A stretch of DNA of 64,000 nucleotides from the NCBI GenBank assembly GCA_003367665.1, contig QKXI01000015.1, positions 35,762-99,761 on the forward strand. The letters run 5' to 3'. Below the pieces are notes generated by a model. That model ran no database searches and was not told the origin of the DNA. It was given only the letters and a program-made list of their open reading frames with translations. The position numbers were made by a program, and so were the translations under genes. Shown in pieces: positions 55,501-64,000 of this stretch. Position 1 is the stretch's first letter. Each line of letters starts with the position of its first letter. The stretch is from Leifsonia sp. ku-ls. GTDB lineage: Bacteria > Actinomycetota > Actinomycetes > Actinomycetales > Microbacteriaceae.

Positions 55501-55885
55501 GCGCGCGGTCGTGCTGCCGGTGCTCCGCCTCCACCAGCTCGGATTCGAGATCGTCGCGACCGAGGGCACCGCCGAGGTGCTCAACCGCAACGGCATCGAG
55601 GCGCGCATCGTGCGCAAGCACAGCGAGGCGCAGGAGCACGGCGGCGACTCGATCGTCGACATCATCAACCGCGCCGAGGTGGATGTGGTCATCAACACCC
55701 CGAGCGGCCGCTCGGCCCGCGCCGACGGGTACGAAATCCGTGCCGCCGCGGTGGCCGCCGACAAGCCGCTGTTCACGACCATCGCGGAGCTGAGCGCGGC
55801 GGTGGCGTCGCTCGACGCCATCCGCGAGGGCTTCGACGTGAAGTCGCTGCAGGAGTACACGCGCGAGAGGCTCGCCCGAGCATGA
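52598..55885 (+). CDS. carB: Carbamoyl-phosphate synthase large subunit
   Basis: 1095 residues: two homologous ATP-grasp halves (about 1-400 and 555-935), oligomerisation domain between, and a C-terminal MGS-like allosteric domain (about 940-1090, [11 protein letters not shown]). Halves begin [21 protein letters not shown] and [21 protein letters not shown]. Makes carbamoyl phosphate for both pyrimidines and arginine. 4-bp overlap with pyrF. Confidence 0.98.
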   Translation: MPKRDDINSVLVIGSGPIVIGQAVEFDYSGTQACRVLKAEGVRVILVNSNPATIMTDPDFADATYVEPITWQVIETIIAKEKPDAILPTLGGQTALNAAMQLHEHGILEKYGVELIGAKFEAIRKGEDRQVFKELVVAAGAEVARSHIAHTVEEALEFAEDLGYPLVVRPSFTMGGLGSGFAHTPEELRRIAGDGIHQSPTSEVLLEESILGWKEYELELMRDTADNTVVVCSIENVDPVGVHTGDSITVAPALTLTDREYQKLRDIGIDIIRAVGVDTGGCNIQFAVNPENGRIIVIEMNPRVSRSSALASKATGFPIAKIAAKLAIGYRLDEIPNDITKVTPASFEPTLDYIVVKVPRFAFEKFPAADPTLTTTMKSVGEAMAIGRSFTSALQKALRSLEKRGSSFHWGPQSRTVDELLASISTPTDGRIVDVQQALRLGATPEQVFEATKIDPWFIDQIVLINEVAEQIRDAPTLDTDTLRYAKDHGFSDAQIGELRGFGEADVREVRHILGVRPVYKTVDTCAGEFPALTPYHYSSYDLETEVEPSDKRKVVILGSGPNRIGQGVEFDYSCVHASFALHDAGFETIMINCNPETVSTDYDTSDRLYFEPLTLEDVLEVIHAESQTGELVGVVVQLGGQTALGLAKGLEAAGVPILGTTPEAIDLAEERGLFAEILENAGLVAPRNSTAVDYPSAAHAAEQIGYPVLVRPSFVLGGRGMEIVYDSGSLADYFERVAGQGIVGPSHPLLVDRFLDDAIEIDVDALYDGERLYIGGVMEHIEEAGVHSGDSSCTLPPITLGRREIDRVREATLKIAEGIGVRGLLNVQFAIGAGVLYVLEANPRASRTVPFVSKALGIPLAKAASRLMVGETIDGLVAEGLLPAQDGSLIPMDSPVAVKEAVLPFKRFRTAEGTVVDSVLGPEMRSTGEVMGIDKDFPTAFAKSQSAAYGGMPLTGTVFVSVSDRDKRAVVLPVLRLHQLGFEIVATEGTAEVLNRNGIEARIVRKHSEAQEHGGDSIVDIINRAEVDVVINTPSGRSARADGYEIRAAAVAADKPLFTTIAELSAAVASLDAIREGFDVKSLQEYTRERLARA

Positions 55886-56745
55886 CGTTCGGCGACCGGC
55901 TCGCGGCGGTCTTCGCCGAGCGCGGGCGGCTGTGCGTCGGCATCGACCCCCACGCCCACCTGCTGGAGGCGTGGGGGCTGCCGACGTCGGCCGGCGGTCT
56001 GCGCTCCTTCGGGCTGACCGCCGTGGAGGCGGTCGCCGGGCGGGCGGGCATCGTCAAGCCGCAGGTCGCGTTCTTCGAACGCTTCGGCGCGGCCGGCTAC
56101 GCGGCGCTGGAGGACGTGCTGGCGGCCGCGCGGGCGGCCGGGCTGCTCGTGATCGCCGACGTCAAGCGCGGCGACATCGGCACCAGCGTCACCGCCTACG
56201 CCGAGGCCTGGCTGACGCCCGGGTCGCCGCTGGAGGCCGATGCGATGACGGTGGCGGCCTACCAGGGCGTCGGCTCGCTGGCCGACGCGATGGCCCTCGG
56301 CGAGCGGGTGGGCAAGGGCCTGTTCGTGCTGGCGGCGACCTCGAATCCCGAGGCCGCGGCGGTGCAGCAGGCGGTCGTGCAGTCGGGGCCGCGGGCGAAC
56401 CGGACCGTCGCTCGTGCGATCATCGAAGACGTGCATGCATTCAACCAGGAGCAGCCGGGGCCGCGGCCGTTCGGCACCGTCGGGCTGGTGCTCGGCGCGA
56501 CCGTCGACCTCGCCCACTATGGGATCGACGTGGCGACGGCGGGGGAGCGGACCCCCGCCCTGCCGGTGCTCGCGCCGGGGTTCGGCCACCAGGGCGCTCG
56601 GGTGGAGGACGCCGCCCGCCTGTTCGGCTCGCTGGCTTCCGGGGTCATCGTGAGCGAGTCCCGCGGACTCCTCGGCGCGGGACCCTCGGGTCTCGCGGAC
56701 GCCGTGGAGCGCCGGGCGGAGGAGGTGCGCGCCGCGCATGTCTGA
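55882..56745 (+). CDS. pyrF: Orotidine 5'-phosphate decarboxylase, type 2
   Basis: 287 residues, longer type 2 form typical of actinobacteria. Catalytic [11 protein letters not shown] (Lys-Asp), [11 protein letters not shown], and [13 protein letters not shown] phosphate loop. Decarboxylates OMP to UMP. Last pyrimidine gene of the operon; overlaps the mIHF-gmk gene by 8 bp. Confidence 0.96.
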   Translation: MTFGDRLAAVFAERGRLCVGIDPHAHLLEAWGLPTSAGGLRSFGLTAVEAVAGRAGIVKPQVAFFERFGAAGYAALEDVLAAARAAGLLVIADVKRGDIGTSVTAYAEAWLTPGSPLEADAMTVAAYQGVGSLADAMALGERVGKGLFVLAATSNPEAAAVQQAVVQSGPRANRTVARAIIEDVHAFNQEQPGPRPFGTVGLVLGATVDLAHYGIDVATAGERTPALPVLAPGFGHQGARVEDAARLFGSLASGVIVSESRGLLGAGPSGLADAVERRAEEVRAAHV

Positions 56746-57703
56746 GGCTCCCGCCGAGACCGCCGCCGACACCGCCTCCGTCGCCGGGGCCTCGAACCGC
56801 CCGGCCCCGCCCGAGGTCGACCGTCGTGCCGCCTCGCAGGCGGCCGTGGCCGCACGCCGCGCCCGGGCGGCCGTGAAGGCCGCCGTCGCCGCGCGCGAGC
56901 TGTCGCCGCTGACCGTGCTCGACCGCGCGACCGCCGACCCGGACGGCGTCGAGGGCCGGCTGCGGGTGACGGAGTTCCTGCTCAGCGTGCCGGCGATCGG
57001 CACGACCAAGATGCAGGAGGCGTTGAGCCGGCTGTCCATCTCGCCCGCGAAGCGCCTCGGCGGACTCGGTCGGCACCAGCGCCTGCGGCTGCGGCAGTTC
57101 CTGATCGAGCGGGAGAACCGCTCGGACCGCCAGCGGAACCGCCTGGTCGTGCTCGCCGGACCGACCGCGGTCGGCAAGGGGACCGTGTCCACCTACATCC
57201 GCGAGAACTATCCCGACGTCCTGCTCTCGGTCTCGGCGACCACCCGCAAGCCGCGCCCGGGCGAGGTCGACGGGGTGAACTACTACTTCGTCGACGACGC
57301 CGAGTTCGACCGGATGATCGAGGCCGGCGAGCTGCTGGAGTACGCGACGGTGCACAACGCGTACCGGTACGGCACGCCGCGCGCCCCGATCGAGAAGGCG
57401 CTGGCCGAGGGCCGCAGCGTCCTGCTCGAGATCGACCTCCAGGGGGCGCGCCAGGTGCGCCGCTCGATGCCGGAGGCGCGGCTGATCTTCCTGCTGCCGC
57501 CGACCTGGGAGGAGCTGGTCCGACGGCTGATCGGACGCGGCACGGAGGACCAGGCCGAACAGCAGCGCCGGCTGGAGACGGCGAAGGTCGAACTGGCCGC
57601 CCAGGACGAGTTCGACTACCGCGTGGTGAACCACGACGTCGCGACCGCGGCCCGCGAGGTCGTAGACTTGATGAAGGTCCGCGCGGCGCCGTCGCGTCCG
57701 TAG
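56738..57703 (+). CDS. gmk: mIHF-like domain fused to guanylate kinase
   Basis: 321 residues. After a disordered start, residues 35-122 match mycobacterial integration host factor ([58 protein letters not shown]), a DNA-binding helix-two-turn-helix protein. Residues 135-315 are a complete guanylate kinase: P-loop GPTAVGKGT (141-149), [34 protein letters not shown], lid with RGTEDQ. In mycobacteria mihF and gmk are adjacent separate genes; here they are one frame with no internal stop. Overlaps pyrF. Confidence 0.92.
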   Translation: MSEAPAETAADTASVAGASNRPAPPEVDRRAASQAAVAARRARAAVKAAVAARELSPLTVLDRATADPDGVEGRLRVTEFLLSVPAIGTTKMQEALSRLSISPAKRLGGLGRHQRLRLRQFLIERENRSDRQRNRLVVLAGPTAVGKGTVSTYIRENYPDVLLSVSATTRKPRPGEVDGVNYYFVDDAEFDRMIEAGELLEYATVHNAYRYGTPRAPIEKALAEGRSVLLEIDLQGARQVRRSMPEARLIFLLPPTWEELVRRLIGRGTEDQAEQQRRLETAKVELAAQDEFDYRVVNHDVATAAREVVDLMKVRAAPSRP

Positions 57704-57807
57704 GCCGTCTTCCGCGTCGCCACAGGCGCGCCCACCGTCCCCGGTCGTGCGACACGACCGCCGATCCGGCCTCGACCGCCTGATCGTCTGAAACAAGGAG
57801 CAGCCGC

Positions 57808-58068
57808 ATGGCAACCAGCAACAACGGCATCATCGACCCGCCCATCGACGACCTGCTGTCCCGCGTCGAGTCGAAGTACGCGCTCGTCATCTTCGCGTCG
57901 AAGCGCGCGCGTCAGATCAACGACTACTACGCCGACCTGCACGAGGGCAGCCTGTTCGACAACGTCGGCCCGCTGGTCGACTCGTCGGTCGACGACAAGC
58001 CGCTGTCCGTCGCGCTCCACGAGATCAACGAGGACAAGCTCGTCCTGAAGCCGATCGCCGCCGAGTAG
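57808..58068 (+). CDS. rpoZ: RNA polymerase omega subunit
   Basis: 86 residues. [31 protein letters not shown] is the conserved omega core. Assembles beta' into RNA polymerase. ACAAGGAG ribosome site. Follows gmk by 104 bp, the common gmk-rpoZ-coaBC order. Confidence 0.95.
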   Translation: MATSNNGIIDPPIDDLLSRVESKYALVIFASKRARQINDYYADLHEGSLFDNVGPLVDSSVDDKPLSVALHEINEDKLVLKPIAAE

Positions 58069-58141
58069 AGGCAGACCGTACCGCAAGACGTCGTACCGGG
58101 GCCGGCACCGCCGTGACCCCGGCCGAGGAGAGGTGCCGCCG

Positions 58142-59458
58142 TTGAGCCCACGATTGACCGTCGTCGTCGGAGTGACCGGCGGCATCGCCGCGTACAAAGC
58201 CGTCGGAGTCATCCGCGCCCTGGTCCTCGAAGGGCACTCGGTGCACGTGGTGGCCACGGAGAACGCGCTGCGGTTCGTGGGTCGGCCCACCCTGGAGGCG
58301 ATCAGCCGCAACCCGGTGGCGACGGACCTGTACGAGGGCGTCGCCGAGGTGCGGCACGTGGCGATCGGGCAGTCGGCCGACCTCATCGTGATCGCCCCCG
58401 CGACGGCGAACACCATCGCCAAGCTGGCCGCCGGCCTCGCCGACGACCTGCTCGGCAACACCGTGCTCGCGTCCACCGCGCCGCTGGTGATCGCCCCGGC
58501 GATGCACACCGAGATGTGGCGCAACCCCGCGACCGTCGCGAACATCGCGACCCTCCGCGGCCGCGGCGTCACGATCGTCGGGCCGGCGAGCGGTCAGCTC
58601 ACCGGCGCCGACTCGGGCCCCGGCCGGATGGAGGAGCCGGAGGTCATCGTCCGTGCCGCGCTGCGCGCCGCCGGTGCCAGCCCACGCGCGGTCGAGGCGC
58701 CCGCGCCGATCGCGCTGCCGTCCGCCGCCCCCGCCGGCAACGACGTCGTGGTGCTCTCGGAGCGCCGCCGGGCCAACGAGGCCGCACGTCGGCCGCGCGG
58801 AGGCGTCGACCTGGCCGGCAAGCGCGTGGTCGTCACGGCGGGCGGGACGCGCGAGCCGCTCGACCCCGTGCGCTTCCTCGGCAACCGGTCGAGCGGACGC
58901 CAGGGCGTCGCGATCGCGAGCGCCGCGCAGGCCCGCGGCGCCGACGTCGTGCTCATCGCCGCCCACCTGGAGGTGGAGCCGCCGGAGGGCGTCGAGCTGA
59001 TCGAGGTGCAGACCGCGCTCGAGCTGCAGGAGGCGGTCGAGGAGGCCGCCCGCGCCGCCGACATCGTCGTGATGACCGCGGCGGTGGCCGACTACCGTCC
59101 GGCCGAGACGCAGGACGCCAAGATCAAGAAGTCCGACCACGGCGACCGGCTGACGCTGGAGCTGGTCGCCAATCCCGACATCCTCGCCGGGCTCTCCGCC
59201 CGCAAGCGCGACGGCCAGGTCGTCGTCGGCTTCGCGGCCGAGACGGAGCCCGACCCGCAGGCGCTCATCGACCTCGGCCGCACCAAGCTGGAGCACAAGG
59301 GCAGCGACTTCCTCGTGCTGAACCAGGTCGGCTGGTCGCACGGCTTCGCAACGGAGAGCAACGAGGTCGTGGTCCTGCGGAAGGGCGGCGATATAGTGAT
59401 GGAGGCCTCCGGCAGCAAGCTGTCGGTGGCCGACCGTATCCTCGACGTCATCGCCTGA
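58142..59458 (+). CDS. coaBC: Bifunctional phosphopantothenoylcysteine decarboxylase/synthase
   Basis: 438 residues from TTG 58142. CoaC domain: [17 protein letters not shown] site, active PAMHTEMW. CoaB domain: [40 protein letters not shown] catalytic Lys region. Two steps of CoA synthesis. GAGGAG lies 11 bp before the TTG but only 2 bp before GTG 58133, so TTG is preferred with low certainty. Confidence 0.93.
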   Translation: MSPRLTVVVGVTGGIAAYKAVGVIRALVLEGHSVHVVATENALRFVGRPTLEAISRNPVATDLYEGVAEVRHVAIGQSADLIVIAPATANTIAKLAAGLADDLLGNTVLASTAPLVIAPAMHTEMWRNPATVANIATLRGRGVTIVGPASGQLTGADSGPGRMEEPEVIVRAALRAAGASPRAVEAPAPIALPSAAPAGNDVVVLSERRRANEAARRPRGGVDLAGKRVVVTAGGTREPLDPVRFLGNRSSGRQGVAIASAAQARGADVVLIAAHLEVEPPEGVELIEVQTALELQEAVEEAARAADIVVMTAAVADYRPAETQDAKIKKSDHGDRLTLELVANPDILAGLSARKRDGQVVVGFAAETEPDPQALIDLGRTKLEHKGSDFLVLNQVGWSHGFATESNEVVVLRKGGDIVMEASGSKLSVADRILDVIA

Positions 59459-59528
59459 CGAGCACCGCTCGACAGGCCCGCGCCGGGAGCATCCGGTCGC
59501 GATCGCATCCCGTCGACCAGGAAGAACC

Positions 59529-60722
59529 ATGGCAGATCTGCGTCTCTTCACGTCCGAGTCCGTGACCGAAGGCCACCCGGACAAGATCTGCGACCAGATC
59601 TCCGACAGCATCCTGGACGCGCTGCTCGGCGTCGACCCGCACAGCCGGGCGGCCGTGGAGACGCTCGTCACCACCGGGCTCGTGCACGTCGCCGGCGAGG
59701 TGACCTCGAACGGGTACGTCGAGATCCCGGCGCTCGTGCGCAACAAGCTGGTCGAGATCGGCTACGACTCGTCCGATGTCAGCTTCGACGGCACGCAGTG
59801 CGGCGTGTCGGTGTCGATCGGCGCGCAGTCGCCCGACATCGCCCAGGGCGTCGACAACGCGCTGGAGACCCGCGCCGAGCAGAGCCACGACGACCTCGAC
59901 CGGCAGGGCGCCGGCGACCAGGGCATCATGTTCGGCTACGCGACGACCGAGACGCCGCAGTACATGCCGCTGCCGATCTGGCTGGCGCACCGCCTGGCGG
60001 AGCGGCTCGCCGCCGTCCGCAAGGACCGCACGCTCGACTACCTGCGACCGGACGGCAAGACCCAGGTGACCATCGGCTACGAGGGCGCCGTGCCGAAGTC
60101 GGTGCAGACGGTGGTGCTGTCCACCCAGCATGCGCCGCACGTCTCCAACGAGCAGCTGCAGGCCGAAATCGTGGAGGAGGTCATCCGTCCGGTGCTGCAC
60201 GACGCCGGACTCGACTCCTCGCACGTGCGCACGCTCATCAACCCCACCGGCCGGTTCGAGATCGGCGGCCCGAAGGGAGACGCGGGGCTGACCGGCCGCA
60301 AGATCATCGTCGACACCTACGGCGGGGCGTCCCGTCACGGCGGCGGCGCGTTCTCGGGCAAGGACCCGTCGAAGGTCGACCGCTCGGCGGCCTACGCGAT
60401 GCGCTGGGTCGCGAAGAACGCGGTCGCCGCGGGCCTGGCCGACCGGCTGGAGCTGCAGGTCGCCTACGCGATCGGCAAGGCCGCGCCGGTCGGGCTGTAC
60501 GTGGAGACGTTCGGCACCGCGACCGTGCCGGAGGAGCGCATCATCCGCGCGATCCGCGAGGTGTTCGACCTGCGCCCGGCGGCGATCATCCGCGACCTCG
60601 ACCTGCTGCGCCCGATCTACGCGCAGACCGCCACCTACGGCCACTTCGGCCGTGAGCTGCCGGACTTCACCTGGGAGCGTCTGGACCGCGTCGACGACCT
60701 GCGCTCGGCCGCGGGGCTGTAG
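59529..60722 (+). CDS. metK: S-adenosylmethionine synthetase
   Basis: 397 residues. [20 protein letters not shown] start, [27 protein letters not shown] phosphate loop. Makes SAM from methionine and ATP. AGGAAGAA before the ATG. The 70-bp gap before it is too short for a typical SAM riboswitch and shows no such fold. Confidence 0.97.
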   Translation: MADLRLFTSESVTEGHPDKICDQISDSILDALLGVDPHSRAAVETLVTTGLVHVAGEVTSNGYVEIPALVRNKLVEIGYDSSDVSFDGTQCGVSVSIGAQSPDIAQGVDNALETRAEQSHDDLDRQGAGDQGIMFGYATTETPQYMPLPIWLAHRLAERLAAVRKDRTLDYLRPDGKTQVTIGYEGAVPKSVQTVVLSTQHAPHVSNEQLQAEIVEEVIRPVLHDAGLDSSHVRTLINPTGRFEIGGPKGDAGLTGRKIIVDTYGGASRHGGGAFSGKDPSKVDRSAAYAMRWVAKNAVAAGLADRLELQVAYAIGKAAPVGLYVETFGTATVPEERIIRAIREVFDLRPAAIIRDLDLLRPIYAQTATYGHFGRELPDFTWERLDRVDDLRSAAGL

Positions 60723-60724
60723 CG

Positions 60725-63109
60725 GTGGCGGCGGCCGGACGGGTCGCCCGGGTCGTCATCGACTCCCCGCTCCCGCAGCTCGACCACCTCTTCGACTACA
60801 GCATCCCGGAGGAGCTCGCCGAGGAGGCGGTGCCCGGCGTGCGCGTGCGCGTGCCGCTGCGCTCGGCCGGCCGGGTGGCGGACGGCTACCTGGTCGAGGT
60901 GGGCGACCCGGACGACGGCTTCGACGGCGCCCTGAGCCCGCTGGAGGCCGTGGTGTCGCCGGCGCGCGTGCTGACGCCCGGCGTCTGGCGGCTCGCGCGG
61001 CGGCTGGCCGACCGCAGCGCCGGCACCGCGAGCGACATCCTGCGACTGGCCGTGCCCGGCCGCATGGTGCGCGTCGAGAAGGCGTGGCTCGCCGCGCGCG
61101 GCCCGGCGAGTGGTGAGATCTCGTCACCATCGGCCACGAGTGGTGACATCACGTCACCACCGCCGCCGAGTGGTGACATCTCGTCACTACCGCCCGCGAG
61201 TGGTGACATGTCGTCACTACCGGCCAATGGTGACGTCTCGTCACTACCGGCCGCGAGTGGTGGCATGCCGTCACTACCGGCCGCGAGTGGTGGCATGCCG
61301 TCACAATCGGTGGCGAGTGGTGGCATCTCGTCACCACCGGCCAACGGTGACATCTCGTCACTATCGGCCACGAGTGGTGACATCTCGTCACCGCCGGCCA
61401 ACGGTGACATCTCGTCACCACCGACCACGAGTGGCGACATGTCGTCACCATCGGTGGCGAGTGGTGGCATGTCGTCACCGACCGGGGCGCGGGTCGGCGT
61501 GCGGGGGTACGGGGCGCGCGTGTTGGAGGACGCGGTGGCGCGGGGCGAGCGGATCGCGCTGCGCGCCATCCCGCGCCTGGTCCCGCTGCCGGACGGCACG
61601 TGGGTCGGGGAGTGGGCGGTCACGCTCGCGGCCCTCGCGACCGACTGCTGGCGCGGCGGTCGCACCGCCATCGTCGCGGTGCCCGACCACCGCGACCTGG
61701 AGCAGCTGGCCGCGGCTCTCGCCGCCGTCGCACCGGCGGGCGCGGTGGTGCGCGCCGACGCGGGTCAGGCCAACGCCGACCGGTACCGCGGGTTCCTGGA
61801 GGCGCTGTCGGGTCCGCGCATCGTGATCGGCAATCGGTCGGTCGTGTACGCTCCCGCCGAGCGTCTGGGCCTCATCGTCGTGTGGGAGGACAGCGATCCG
61901 CTGCACGCCGAGCCGCTCAGCCCCTACGTGCACACCCGGGACGCCGCGCTCGTGCGGCAGGAGCTCGAGGGCTGCGCGCTGGTTCTCAGCGGCAACATCC
62001 GCAGCGTCGAGACCCAGCGACTGGTGGAGGTGGGCTGGCTGCGCGACCGGGGGCCGGAACGCGCGATCACCCCGAAGATCGTGCTCACCGCGAACCAGCA
62101 GGCCGATGAGCCGGCGGCCCGCGCCGCCCGCATCCCGTCGACGGCGTGGCGGACCGCGCGCGAGGCGCTGAGCGGCGAGGGCGGCCGTCCCCGTGGTCCC
62201 GTGCTCGTGCAGGTGGCGCGGCCCGGGTACGCGCCGGTGATCGCCTGTGCGAACTGCGGGCAGGCCGCCCGCTGCACGAACTGCCACGGCCCGCTGCACC
62301 AGACCCGCGCCGGCGCGCCGCCGTCGTGCACGGTGTGCGGGCGGCTCGCCACGGGCTGGCGGTGCGAGCACTGCGAGCACACGCGGTTCCGCCTGGTCAC
62401 GGTCGGCTCGGGGCGGACGGCCGAGGAGCTCGGCCGCGCGTTCTCCGGAACGCGGGTCATCCTGGCCGACGGCGACCACCCCATCCAGCGCATCGGCCCG
62501 GCCCCGGCCCTCGTGGTCGCCACGCGCGGCGCGGAGCCGATCGCGGAGGGCGGCTACCAGGCCGTGCTGCTGCTCGACGGCGAGCGGATGCTCGCGCGGG
62601 AGAGCCTCCACGTCGCCGAGGACTGCCTGCGCTGGTGGCAGAGCGCCGCCGGCCTCGCCGCGCCCGGCGCGCCGACCGTGCTCGTCGGCGTGTCAGGCCC
62701 GCTCGCCCGCGACTTCGCCACCGGCCGGCTGGTCGAGTTCGCCCACCAGGAGCTGGTGGACCGGCGCGAGCTGCGCTTCCCGCCCGCCGTGCGGCTGGCG
62801 TCCGTGACGGGCGCCGAGGCGACGGTGCGCGAGGTGCTCGCGGCGGTCGACCCGGCCCTCCTGATCGACGTGCTCGGCCCGGCCGCGGTCGAGGCCGACA
62901 CGGGACCGGCGCGGGCGACGCGCGCCTCGGCGGACCAGGTGCGGGCGGTGCTGCGCTTCGAGTACGCCCGGGGCGCGGAGGTCGCGTCCGCCGTGCGCGC
63001 CGCGGTCGTCCGGAACGCGACGCGCCGCCGCCGGGCCCCCGCGGGCAAGCCGGGCTACCGACCGGCGCCGAGCCTCCGCGTCCGGTTCGACGACCCCGAG
63101 ATCCTGTAG
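60725..63109 (+). CDS. priA: Primosomal protein N' (PriA), helicase-inactive, with tandem repeat insert
   Basis: 794 residues. 3'-DNA-binding domain about 1-105 (DHLFDYSIPEELAEEAVPGVRVRVPL); residues 129-255 are 13 tandem 9-10-residue repeats (consensus SGDISSPxA); winged helix and helicase lobes follow. Walker A is missing (GGRTAIVAVPDHRD region) and the DEAH box is degenerate (WEDSD), as in other actinobacterial PriA proteins. The zinc-binding ribbon is intact (CANCGQAARCTNC, CTVCGRLATGWRCEHC). It may act as a structural primosome factor. GTG start 2 bp after metK. Confidence 0.9.
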   Translation: MAAAGRVARVVIDSPLPQLDHLFDYSIPEELAEEAVPGVRVRVPLRSAGRVADGYLVEVGDPDDGFDGALSPLEAVVSPARVLTPGVWRLARRLADRSAGTASDILRLAVPGRMVRVEKAWLAARGPASGEISSPSATSGDITSPPPPSGDISSLPPASGDMSSLPANGDVSSLPAASGGMPSLPAASGGMPSQSVASGGISSPPANGDISSLSATSGDISSPPANGDISSPPTTSGDMSSPSVASGGMSSPTGARVGVRGYGARVLEDAVARGERIALRAIPRLVPLPDGTWVGEWAVTLAALATDCWRGGRTAIVAVPDHRDLEQLAAALAAVAPAGAVVRADAGQANADRYRGFLEALSGPRIVIGNRSVVYAPAERLGLIVVWEDSDPLHAEPLSPYVHTRDAALVRQELEGCALVLSGNIRSVETQRLVEVGWLRDRGPERAITPKIVLTANQQADEPAARAARIPSTAWRTAREALSGEGGRPRGPVLVQVARPGYAPVIACANCGQAARCTNCHGPLHQTRAGAPPSCTVCGRLATGWRCEHCEHTRFRLVTVGSGRTAEELGRAFSGTRVILADGDHPIQRIGPAPALVVATRGAEPIAEGGYQAVLLLDGERMLARESLHVAEDCLRWWQSAAGLAAPGAPTVLVGVSGPLARDFATGRLVEFAHQELVDRRELRFPPAVRLASVTGAEATVREVLAAVDPALLIDVLGPAAVEADTGPARATRASADQVRAVLRFEYARGAEVASAVRAAVVRNATRRRRAPAGKPGYRPAPSLRVRFDDPEIL
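61109..61489 (+). repeat. Tandem 27/30-bp hairpin repeat array inside priA
   Basis: 13 units, ten of 30 bp and three of 27 bp, coding for S/N-G-D/G-I/M-S-S-P/L-x-A-x. Consensus DNA per unit contains GTGGTGAC-ATCTC-GTCACCAC, an 8-bp inverted repeat with 5-bp loop (arms vary between units). All unit lengths are multiples of 3, so the frame is preserved. Units differ at several bases, so the array is not very recent throughout, but two adjacent units (61258-61317) are nearly identical. Confidence 0.9.
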
Positions 63110-63139
63110 CGCGTCCACGGGATGGTCAGGCCCGCGCGG

Positions 63140-63145
63140 TAGGCT
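63140..63145 (+). promoter_or_regulatory. -10 element of fmt
   Basis: TAGGCT, about 27 bp before the fmt ATG, with ACGGAGGA ribosome site in between. Confidence 0.45.
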
Positions 63146-63171
63146 GGGTGGCCGTCCTGAAACGGAGGAAC

Positions 63172-64000
63172 ATGCGCATCGTCTTCGCCGGCACCCCCGC
63201 GGTCGCCATCCCGTCGCTCGCGGCCGTCGCCGACCGCCACGAGGTGGTCGCGGTCGTCACCCGCGAGGACGCGCCGCTCGGCCGCAAGCGCGTGCTCACC
63301 CCGTCGCCGGTCGCGGACGCGGCCGAACGCCTCGGCCTGGACGTGATCAAGGCCAACCGCCTGCGCGAGGAGGTCACCGAGCGCGTCGCGGCGCTGCGGC
63401 CCGACCTCGGGGTCGTCGTCGCGTACGGCGGCCTGGTGCGCGAGCCGTTGCTGTCGCTTCCGCGGCTCGGCTGGGTGAACCTCCACTTCTCGCTGCTTCC
63501 GCGCTGGCGCGGCGCGGCGCCGGTGCAGCACGCCGTCATCGCGGGCGACACCGAGACCGGTGCCGCCGTCTTCCGGCTCGTCCCGGAGCTGGACGCGGGC
63601 GACGTGTACGCGGAGTTCCGCCGCCCGATCGGCCCCGACGAGACGGCCGGCGAGCTGCTCGAGGCCCTCGCGGTCGACGGTGCGGCCCTCCTGGCCGACA
63701 CGACGGACGCGCTGGCGGCCGGCACCGCCGTCGCGGTGCCGCAGGAGGGCGAGGTGACCCTGGCGCCCAAGCTGTCGCTCGGCGACGCCCGACTGGATCT
63801 GACCCAACCCGCCGAGCGCGTGTACGCCCGGCTGCGCGGCGTCACCCCGGAGCCGGGCGCGTTCGGGCTGCTCGGCGGCGAGCGGTTCAAGGTGCACGCG
63901 GCGCGGCGCACCTCGGGCGAGCCGCCGCTCGCGCCCGGCGCGGTCGAAGCCCGCGGGCGCCGGGTGCTCGTCGGCACCGGCAGCGACCCGCTCGAGCTCG
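63172..64000 (+). CDS. fmt: Methionyl-tRNA formyltransferase (3' end beyond window)
   Basis: 276 residues visible. MRIVFAGTPAVAIPSL opening, formyl-THF site HFSLLPRWRGAAPVQHAVIAGD with SLLPRWRGAAP motif (catalytic Asn-His in VNLHFSLL), and the start of the C-terminal tRNA-binding domain (VTLAPKLSLGDARLDL). Formylates initiator Met-tRNA. GGAGGA 4 bp before the ATG. The C-terminus is cut by the window edge. Confidence 0.96.
   Translation, partial: MRIVFAGTPAVAIPSLAAVADRHEVVAVVTREDAPLGRKRVLTPSPVADAAERLGLDVIKANRLREEVTERVAALRPDLGVVVAYGGLVREPLLSLPRLGWVNLHFSLLPRWRGAAPVQHAVIAGDTETGAAVFRLVPELDAGDVYAEFRRPIGPDETAGELLEALAVDGAALLADTTDALAAGTAVAVPQEGEVTLAPKLSLGDARLDLTQPAERVYARLRGVTPEPGAFGLLGGERFKVHAARRTSGEPPLAPGAVEARGRRVLVGTGSDPLEL

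Noticed and set aside
52517-55639. Open frame of about 1040 codons antisense to carB
   Set aside because: Arg/Asp/Leu-rich shadow caused by high-GC codon bias; carB on the plus strand is unmistakable.
59459-59528. SAM riboswitch before metK
   Set aside because: The gap is 70 bp and no riboswitch-like stem arrangement or terminator is visible.
61149-61478. His/Cys-rich open frame antisense to the priA repeat
   Set aside because: The repeat unit is a multiple of three, so all frames through it stay open; the peptide is just the repeat read backwards, with no start signal.
61109-61489. CRISPR-like appearance of the repeats
   Set aside because: Units are contiguous with no unique spacers and lie inside a coding frame.

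Overview
The window is a contiguous stretch of a very GC-rich actinobacterial chromosome. The signs are dense coding, frequent GTG/TTG starts, ATGA/GTGA stop-start overlaps, DUF3000 next to RNase D, an mIHF-like domain fused to guanylate kinase, a helicase-dead PriA, and PdxS/PdxT vitamin B6 synthesis. The gene content and order fit Micrococcales, most likely Microbacteriaceae (Leifsonia-like). That assignment rests on recognition, not on a search.

Layout. 1-5.6 kb: RNase D (cut by the window edge), DUF3000, an alpha/beta hydrolase, a RelBE-type toxin-antitoxin pair, SufE with its thiosulfate sulfurtransferase, and ZapE. 5.6-8.8 kb: ammonium transporter Amt behind a GlnR-box-like operator, a degenerate Amt paralog without the pore histidines, and a PemK/MazF-like protein. 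8.8-10.4 kb: a lower-GC pair (four-TM protein and family 2 glycosyltransferase) ending at a tRNA-Val. 10.4-11 kb: four tRNA genes (Val-CAC, Gly-GCC, Cys-GCA, Val-GAC). 11-14.3 kb: accessory genes (two small membrane proteins, DUF1254/1214 protein, SnoaL-like protein, MarR).

14.4-31 kb is core: thrS-HIT; pdxR-pdxY divergent from pdxS-pdxT-kinase; yebC-ruvC-ruvA-ruvB; yajC-secD-secF; a rhodanese; bifunctional rel. 31-36 kb: DUF349 protein, cyclophilin, rarA, rpsD with a structured leader. 36-46 kb: alaS-ruvX-mltG-aroE and then aroC-aroK-aroB-(DUF3052-like)-aroQ, a nearly complete shikimate cluster. 46-48 kb: efp-nusB-CPVC lipoprotein. 48-58 kb: the de novo pyrimidine operon pyrR-pyrB-pyrC-(PH-like)-carA-carB-pyrF, preceded by a PyrR-binding-loop leader over the ribosome binding site, running into gmk-rpoZ-coaBC-metK-priA-fmt (fmt cut by the window end).

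The least expected features are: (i) 13 tandem 27/30-bp units inside priA, each DNA unit also a hairpin; (ii) the mIHF-Gmk fusion; (iii) the twin-His-less Amt paralog beside amt; (iv) an acidic 100-residue extension on AroE; (v) a 20-bp perfect inverted repeat between convergent operons; and (vi) a recurring promoter layout with TAnnnT-like -10 boxes 6-7 bp before the start codon, suggesting leaderless mRNAs. No CRISPR array, prophage or intact insertion sequence was seen.
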